A stretch of DNA of 9,499 bases. Source: Trueperaceae bacterium. GTDB taxonomy: Bacteria; Deinococcota; Deinococci; Deinococcales; Trueperaceae. Below are positions 4,860 to 9,499 of the stretch, one piece after another; the first letter of the stretch is position 1; each line of letters begins with the position of its first letter. Below the pieces are notes generated by a model. It worked only from the letters and a program-made list of their open reading frames with translations. It ran no database searches and was not told where the DNA came from. The DNA is taken from the NCBI GenBank assembly GCA_007128755.1, contig SKWV01000431.1, positions 1 through 9,499 of the forward strand, given 5' to 3'. Made by a program: the position numbers and the translations under genes.

Positions 4860-7343
4860 ATGGACCAGGTCGCCTCCGCCTTCGCCTTCCCGTGGGCGCT
4901 CGCGCTGCTCGTGCTCCTGCCGCTGCTGCCGCGGGGCCGCGCGCGGGTGTGGCGGATCGCCGCGCTGGCGCTCCTGGTGCTCGCGCTCGCGCAACCGCAG
5001 ATCCCACGACCGAGCGAAGACCTGGTGGTCGTGGTCGACGTCTCCGATAGCGTCGGTGACGCCGCGCGCGCGGCGACGGCCGACCTGCCGCCGGGTTCGT
5101 GGGGAACGGTGCCGCGCCTCGTGTTCTTCGGCGGGGACGCCGTCTTCGCCGACGACCTGAGCAGCCCCCCGCCGCCCTTCCTGGACGTCGGCCAGACCGA
5201 CATCGCCCGGGCCCTGCAGGTCGCGGCGGCGCAGTCGCCGAACCGGGTGCTCCTCGTGAGCGACGGCGTCGCCTCGCGCGGCGACGTCCTCGCGGCCGCC
5301 CCGGACGTACCCGTCGACGTGCACCACGTGCCGCCGCGTCCGAACGCCCGGCTCGCGGCGTTGCTCACCCCCGACCAGGCGACGCCCGGCGAGACGCTCG
5401 AGGCGGTCGCGGTGGTCGAGCTCGACCGCGCCGCCGAGGTCGTGCTGCGGCCGTCGGTCGACGGCGTCGCGACGGCCACCCTGCGGCGCTCGCTGGCGGC
5501 GGGACGGCACGCGATCCCGTTCGACGTCGTCTCCGGCGACGTCGGCACGCTGCGCGTCGAGGCGACGATGGAGGTCGACTTCGAGCAGCCGACGTCGGAC
5601 GATCGCCAGACGTCCGAGGTGGCCGTGACCGAGGACGTCCCCGTGCTCGTCATCGGCGACCCCGGGATGGCGGCCGCGCTGCGGGTGCAGGGCTTCGACG
5701 TGGTCGAGGCCGGCCCGGAGGCCATCTCCAGCCCGCTCGAGGCGAGCGCGATCGTCATCCGCGCGGGCGTCGGCGACTTCTCGTCCGGGCAGCTCGAGCT
5801 GCTCACGCGCTACGTCGAGGGCGGCGGCGGCCTCATGATGACGGGCGGCCCGGACTCCTTCGGGCTCGGCGGCTGGTACCGCACGCCGGTCGAGGCGGTG
5901 CTGCCCGTGTCGTCCGACGTCCGGACCGAGGTCACGATCCCCCAGGTGGCGATGGTGATCGTGCTCGACAAGTCGATGTCGATGGTCGCCGGCAACCCCT
6001 CGCGCATCGACCTCGCCAAGCAGGGCACCATCGACGTCATCGACCTGGCGTACGAAGACGACCTGCTCGGCCTCATCGTGTTCAGCGACCCCTCGCTCAC
6101 GGAGTGGGTCTTCCCGCTCCGGCAGGCGACGGAGCGCGGCAAGCGTGAGATGTACGAAGCGACGCTCTCCATCCAGCCACAAGGTGGCACCATCTTGCTC
6201 CCCGGCTACGGCATGGCGGTCGAGGCGCTCGAGGCCGTCGACGCCTCGATCAAGCACATCGTCGTGCTGAGCGACGGCATCCTTTACGACGGGGCCGGCC
6301 CGTTCTCCAGCGGCCCGACCCCGGACTGGTACCGCGTGGCGGCCGACGCCCGGGCGGCGGGCATCACCACGTCCGCGATCGCCATCGGCGACGGAGCCGA
6401 CCCGAGCCAGTTGGGCGCCATCGCGCGCGGCGGCGGCGGGCGCTTCTACGAGGCCTACGACGTCACGACGCTGCCGCGCATCTTCACCACCGAGGCGCTC
6501 GCGGCGTCGCGCGACCTGCTCCGCGACGAGGTCACCTACCCGGAGGCGCGGCGGCATCCGCTCTCCAGCCTGACCGGCAGCGCCCCACCGGTCGACGCCT
6601 ACATCGCCACGACCCTCAAGCGCGAGGCGGAGGCCATCCTCGTGGGCCGCGACGACGAGCCGATCCTCGCGGTGGGCCGTCAGGGGCTGGGGCGCACGGC
6701 GGCGCTCACCACCGACGTCAACGCGTGGGGCGGCGCCTTCACGACCTGGAACCAGTTCCCCGGCCTCGTCGGGACGGTCGTGCGCTGGCTGCAGGCGCGG
6801 CCGGCGCGCTACTCGGTGACGACGCAGCGCGACGGCAGCGCCCTCGAGGTCGTCGTCGACGCCGTGCAGGACGGCGCCTACGTGAACAACCTCGCCCTGT
6901 CGACGCGCTTCCAGGGGAGGAACGTGGCGATGCGGCAGGTGGCCCCGGGGCGCTACGCCGCCACGCTCGAGGTCGAGGGTTCGGGAGGGACGCTCATCGT
7001 CGCCGACGGCCAGGAGGTCGTCGCCCGCCGCACGGTCGCGACGCCGGACCCCGAGTACGCCCCGGTCGACGGCGCGGCGGCGCTCGCGGCGCTCGCCGAG
7101 CGCACGGGCGGGAGCGTCGTCGCCGACCTCGCGACCTACCGGCCTCCGTCGGCCGCGCGGGCCACGCCCATCTGGGCGTGGCCGGCGGGCCTGGCGATGC
7201 TCGTCTTCCTCGCCGAACTGGTGTGGCGCCGCCTCGGCCGCGACGGCCTCGTCGAAGCCGGTTCGCGGCCGGCGCCGACGCTCATCGCGCGTCGGGCTCG
7301 TCTGCGCTCGTCTCCTCCGGCGCGTCGACCTCCACCTTCGTGA
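4860..7343 (+). CDS. Membrane-anchored tandem VWA / GATase-like protein
   Basis: An 827-aa protein. Two hydrophobic segments (about 7-24 and 30-47) precede a first von Willebrand A-like domain with complete MIDAS positions: DVSDS (D60, S62, S64), T113 in GQTD, and D135 in VSDG. Residues about 145-250 look beta-rich. About 261-351 resemble a class I glutamine-amidotransferase-like fold (VLVIGDPG, GGGGLMMTGGPDSFGLGGW) as in large bacterial VWA/COG5426-type membrane proteins; I see no catalytic Cys there. A second VWA follows (VLDKSMS, D370/S372/S374; T444; SDG at 471-473). After a further beta-rich part a transmembrane helix (about 769-789) leads to a short basic, proline-rich tail. Two N-terminal and one C-terminal helix imply most of the chain is outside the membrane. 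The role is unknown; metal-dependent adhesion or assembly of a complex is inference. Its last 20 codons overlap truD antisense. Confidence 0.87.
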   Translation: MDQVASAFAFPWALALLVLLPLLPRGRARVWRIAALALLVLALAQPQIPRPSEDLVVVVDVSDSVGDAARAATADLPPGSWGTVPRLVFFGGDAVFADDLSSPPPPFLDVGQTDIARALQVAAAQSPNRVLLVSDGVASRGDVLAAAPDVPVDVHHVPPRPNARLAALLTPDQATPGETLEAVAVVELDRAAEVVLRPSVDGVATATLRRSLAAGRHAIPFDVVSGDVGTLRVEATMEVDFEQPTSDDRQTSEVAVTEDVPVLVIGDPGMAAALRVQGFDVVEAGPEAISSPLEASAIVIRAGVGDFSSGQLELLTRYVEGGGGLMMTGGPDSFGLGGWYRTPVEAVLPVSSDVRTEVTIPQVAMVIVLDKSMSMVAGNPSRIDLAKQGTIDVIDLAYEDDLLGLIVFSDPSLTEWVFPLRQATERGKREMYEATLSIQPQGGTILLPGYGMAVEALEAVDASIKHIVVLSDGILYDGAGPFSSGPTPDWYRVAADARAAGITTSAIAIGDGADPSQLGAIARGGGGRFYEAYDVTTLPRIFTTEALAASRDLLRDEVTYPEARRHPLSSLTGSAPPVDAYIATTLKREAEAILVGRDDEPILAVGRQGLGRTAALTTDVNAWGGAFTTWNQFPGLVGTVVRWLQARPARYSVTTQRDGSALEVVVDAVQDGAYVNNLALSTRFQGRNVAMRQVAPGRYAATLEVEGSGGTLIVADGQEVVARRTVATPDPEYAPVDGAAALAALAERTGGSVVADLATYRPPSAARATPIWAWPAGLAMLVFLAELVWRRLGRDGLVEAGSRPAPTLIARRARLRSSPPARRPPPS

Positions 7344-8511
7344 TCTCGCGCACCACCGTGGTGGCGTAACTCCCCTTCGGCAGGTCGAAGGCGAGCCGCA
7401 ACGCGTCGCCGTCCTGGTCGACCTCGACCTCGAGCCCGACGAGGCGACTGATGCGCCGATCACCGCGCCGTCCGGCGTGGGGCGTCCGCCGGCCGTCGTG
7501 CCGGCGTCCCGCGAGATCCTCCCAGGTGAGCCCCAGGTCGGCCAGCGCCGCTCGCTCGCGCTCCCCCGCCTCGTGCGCCGAGATGCGCACGCGCGTGCCG
7601 TGGAGCGGCAGCGTGGCGGAGATCGCCAGGGCGGCCGCGCGCGGCGCCTCGAGCGCCACGTCGTCGACCTCGAAGGTCCCGCCGGTATCGTGCTTGCGCG
7701 CCCAGTCGCCGCGCAGCACCGTACCGAAGGTGCCGTCGCGGACGCGCTCGGCGAGCAGCGCGTTGAAGAGCTGGGACTGCAGCGCCCCGACGAAGAACCG
7801 CGTCAGCACCCTCCCGCCCGGCACCCGCGTGCCGCGGACCGCCAGCGCGCCGTCGATGGCGTTGCGGCCGAAGCGCCCGAAGCGCTGCGGACCGAAGTAG
7901 TTCGGCGTCCCCTGCGCGGCCAGGACGGCGAGCACCGCTCGCGCTCGCTCCAGCGCGTCCGGCGTGACGCCGCGGACGACGACGATGAAGCGGTTGCCCC
8001 GCAGGTGCCCGATCCCGAGCTTGTTGCGGTGCCGGCTCACCTCCAGCACGGAGACGCCCACCAAGCGCTCCAGCACGTCGACCGCCCCCTCGAAGCGGCG
8101 CGGGACGCTCAGCCACTGCTCCGTGCGGGCATGCTTGTCCTTGAGCCCGGCGACGCCGATGCTGCGCTCGGGGATGCCGTCCTGCACGAGCGCCGTCACG
8201 AGGTCCCGGGTGGTGAGGCCGACCTTCTCGACGCGGACGTAGGTGTGGCTGCCGCTCCCTTCGGGCAGGTAGAGCGGTAGCTCGCGCACCACGAAGTCGT
8301 CATGCTCGCGCCGCAGGACGCCACCGGTACCCGGCAGGTCGGCGGTGAGGGGCGGGAGGTCGGACCAGCGGAACGTCAGGCGTCGTGTCAGGTCGTCGTC
8401 GAGCGTCGCGGGCGCGGCGCTCGCGTCGAGGAGGGTCTCGTCACCGTCCGTCGCTCCATCTTCCAGGAGGGGATCTTCCCCGGCGCCCGCGTCCCCGTGG
8501 GCGCGGCTCAC
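7282..8511 (-). CDS. truD: tRNA pseudouridine(13) synthase TruD
   Basis: A 409-aa enzyme that turns U13 of certain tRNAs into pseudouridine. The family signature is clear: AGLKDKHARTEQW with catalytic D125, the NYFGPQRFGRFGRN block (204-217), and a C-terminal LPKGSYATTVVREI (the PSUS-fold strand). Between the last two motifs lies the TRUD insertion domain. E. coli TruD is about 350 residues; the surplus here is mainly an acidic, disordered-looking N-terminus (about the first 60 residues) and a short acidic tail. The start is GTG at 8511, whose bases overlap the stop of the LON gene as GTGA; coupling favours it over starts further upstream inside the LON gene, but a start nearer the conserved core is possible. 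The 3' end overlaps the VWA gene by 62 bp, tail to tail. Confidence 0.93.
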   Translation of the reverse strand: MSRAHGDAGAGEDPLLEDGATDGDETLLDASAAPATLDDDLTRRLTFRWSDLPPLTADLPGTGGVLRREHDDFVVRELPLYLPEGSGSHTYVRVEKVGLTTRDLVTALVQDGIPERSIGVAGLKDKHARTEQWLSVPRRFEGAVDVLERLVGVSVLEVSRHRNKLGIGHLRGNRFIVVVRGVTPDALERARAVLAVLAAQGTPNYFGPQRFGRFGRNAIDGALAVRGTRVPGGRVLTRFFVGALQSQLFNALLAERVRDGTFGTVLRGDWARKHDTGGTFEVDDVALEAPRAAALAISATLPLHGTRVRISAHEAGERERAALADLGLTWEDLAGRRHDGRRTPHAGRRGDRRISRLVGLEVEVDQDGDALRLAFDLPKGSYATTVVREITKVEVDAPEETSADEPDAR

Positions 8512-9164
8512 GCGTCGCGCTCGATGGCCGGGCCGTGCGCGGCGATGCGTTCCTCCATGAGCTTCTGCGCCAGGCGGAAGCGCGCGCTCAGGCTGGGTGC
8601 CTCGAGGAGGACCTGCCGCGACGCGCTCGGGACGCGGACGTTGGCGCACACGAAGGACGCCTGGTAGAGCAGGTCCTCCGGGAGGTGGGACTCGATCTGC
8701 TCCTGCGCGTCGAACGCGTAGATGGCGCGGGCGTAGCGCCGGAACGAGTCGAGCGCGTCCCAGGCGGCCACGAGCTCCTCGTTCGGATCGTCGCGCTGCA
8801 ACGGCACCTCGCGGTACTCGCTGAAGTAGAGGGGCCGGGTCGAGCCGTCGCGTTCCGGCACGTCCTCGCGGTGCGCGATTTGGACCGCGACCCGCTCCTG
8901 CGCGTGCGCGAGCATCTCGTAGGTGCCGTCGGGGTTCTCCGTCAGCTGGAGCACGTCCATGGCGGTGCCGATCCGGTGGATCGGCGGCGCGCCGTCGGCG
9001 ACGCCCTCGTGCGGACGGGCGAGCACCATGATGAAGCGCTTGGGCTCGCTCTCGCTCTCCAGGAGGAGCTGGACCATCCGGCGGTAGCGCGCCTCGAAGA
9101 TGAAGAGCGGCACCGTCATCCCGGGGAAGGCCACGACGTCCAGGGGGAAGACGGGGAGCTGCAT
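8508..9164 (-). CDS. Stand-alone LON substrate-binding-domain protein
   Basis: A 218-aa protein matching the N-terminal domain of Lon protease (family PF02190): LPVFPLDVVAFPGMTVPLFIFEARYRRMV at the N-terminus (described in two parts: LPVFPLDVVAFPG 3-15, then PLFIFEARYRRMV 19-31), a beta-rich part to about residue 105, then a mostly helical bundle to the end. There is no AAA+ ATPase, no Ser-Lys protease dyad and no signal peptide. Single-domain LON proteins are widespread in bacteria, but their role is mostly unknown; recognition of unfolded or specific proteins is assumed from Lon. The start is ATG 9164, with TAGCGT 6 nt upstream and no Shine-Dalgarno. It shares GTGA with truD, so the two are one unit. 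Nothing here proves a functional link with tRNA modification. Confidence 0.9.
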   Translation of the reverse strand: MQLPVFPLDVVAFPGMTVPLFIFEARYRRMVQLLLESESEPKRFIMVLARPHEGVADGAPPIHRIGTAMDVLQLTENPDGTYEMLAHAQERVAVQIAHREDVPERDGSTRPLYFSEYREVPLQRDDPNEELVAAWDALDSFRRYARAIYAFDAQEQIESHLPEDLLYQASFVCANVRVPSASRQVLLEAPSLSARFRLAQKLMEERIAAHGPAIERDA

Positions 9165-9170
9165 GGCGTC

Positions 9171-9179
9171 ACGCTACCA
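9171..9179 (-). promoter_or_regulatory. Extended -10 (TGG-TAGCGT) of the LON-truD pair
   Basis: On the minus strand TGG (9179-9177) precedes TAGCGT (9176-9171), then GACGCC and the ATG at 9164. The 6-nt gap fits a leaderless start. There is no obvious -35. It lies in the 105-bp gap after the UbiA gene, which implies the LON-truD pair has its own promoter. Confidence 0.48.
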
Positions 9180-9239
9180 GTGTGATCGGACCCGGCGCTG
9201 CGACGTGCGACCCGAAGATCGCCCCGCGCATGGCCGCCG

Positions 9240-9256
9240 CGCGCCCGGAGGGCGCG
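9240..9256 (-). terminator. Hairpin just after the UbiA-family gene, possible terminator
   Basis: A 7-bp perfect stem, CGCGCCC (9240-9246) and GGGCGCG (9250-9256), with a 3-nt loop, lies 13 nt past the stop of the prenyltransferase gene on its strand. There is no T-tract after it, so it is not a classical intrinsic terminator. It could still end or protect the transcript before the LON promoter. The rest of 9165-9269 holds only that promoter. Confidence 0.35.
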
Positions 9257-9269
9257 ATGCGCCGAGGGC

Positions 9270-9499
9270 TCACCCGAAGGCGCGCAGCGTCAGGTCGGCC
9301 GCCACGGCCGCGAGCATCACCGAGCCGACCCAGAGGTTGGCGTCGAAGGCGCGCAGCGCCTCGGCGGCGCCGCGCTGCGCCACCAGCCGATGCTGGTGCA
9401 CGAACACGACCGCGACGACGCCGAGGCCGAGCCACCCGAAGGGGCCGAACCCCGCGAGGGAGCCGGCGCCGGCGAGGGCGAGCCACGCGGCGACGTGCA
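9270..9499 (-). CDS. UbiA-family prenyltransferase, C-terminal part (5' end beyond window)
   Basis: Only the last 76 residues are visible, running from the right edge to a TGA at 9270-9272. They are Gly/Ala/Leu/Val-rich membrane segments: HVAAWLALAGAGSLAGFG and WLGLGVVAVVFVH, then a polar loop and the segment LWVGSVMLAAVAADLTL. The short motif FVHQHRLVAQ followed by LRAFDANLWVGS matches the end of 4-hydroxybenzoate/menaquinone-type UbiA enzymes (YEHxLV... NAAFFTxNG as I recall). These integral membrane enzymes attach a polyprenyl chain to an aromatic quinone precursor. The active-site Asp motifs (NxxxDxxxD) are outside the window. I cannot separate ubiA, menA, mqnP or heme-O synthase types; a futalosine-pathway MqnP-like role would suit Deinococcota, but that is inference. 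Confidence 0.75.
   Translation of the reverse strand, partial: HVAAWLALAGAGSLAGFGPFGWLGLGVVAVVFVHQHRLVAQRGAAEALRAFDANLWVGSVMLAAVAADLTLRAFG

Noticed and set aside
4770..7463. 897-codon open frame on the minus strand across the VWA gene
   Set aside because: It is antisense to a protein with clear VWA motifs, is low-complexity Arg/Gly/Ala-rich with no recognisable domain, and such long shadow frames are expected at this GC content.
8385..9185. 266-codon plus-strand frame opposite the LON gene
   Set aside because: Antisense shadow without domains; the minus frame gives a clean LON domain with a promoter at its start.
1..9499. CRISPR array, tRNA/rRNA genes, insertion sequences or phage remnants
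   Set aside because: No regularly spaced direct repeats, no tRNA-like cloverleaf, no transposase or integrase motifs were seen; gene content and base composition look uniform along the window.

Overview
The window looks like ordinary chromosome from a very GC-rich bacterium. The best guess is the Deinococcota (Thermus/Deinococcus/Truepera side). Three things point there. The delta-prime clamp-loader subunit has a GPDGVGRR P-loop followed by ARWYA, which resembles the Thermus protein as I remember it. TruD, RicT, a stand-alone LON domain and a UbiA-type prenyltransferase occur together. At least five genes have a TAnnnT -10 box only 5-7 nt before the ATG, the layout of leaderless transcripts that is common in Deinococcus. 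Actinobacteria also use such promoters, so the phylum is an inference. I saw no mobile element, CRISPR array, tRNA or rRNA.

Left block (1-1974): a partial secreted-protein gene on the minus strand (start 152) diverges from a plus-strand pair, a metallophosphoesterase and holB (DNA polymerase III delta-prime), separated by 2 nt. A perfect 8-bp dyad (186-213) lies between the two promoters. Middle block (2023-4743): a minus-strand operon reads histidine kinase, rnhB (RNase HII, 8-nt overlap), ricT (PSP1/YaaT family, 14-nt gap, good Shine-Dalgarno). holB and ricT converge with 48 bp between them; the same two families sit side by side in Bacillus.

Right-centre block (4860-7343): one 827-aa membrane protein with two MIDAS-bearing von Willebrand A domains around a glutamine-amidotransferase-like domain. 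It diverges from the kinase, and its 3' end overlaps the 3' end of truD by 62 bp. Right block (7282-9499): a minus-strand set reads a UbiA-family prenyltransferase (C-terminal part only), a stand-alone LON-domain protein and truD, the last two joined by a GTGA start/stop overlap.

Most genes are housekeeping: replication, RNA removal, RNA modification, mRNA processing and quinone or heme lipid synthesis. The parts that deserve a second look are the leaderless promoter set, the divergent dyad, the tandem VWA-GATase protein and the soluble kinase with a degenerate receiver domain. I do not see a convincing new multi-gene system.
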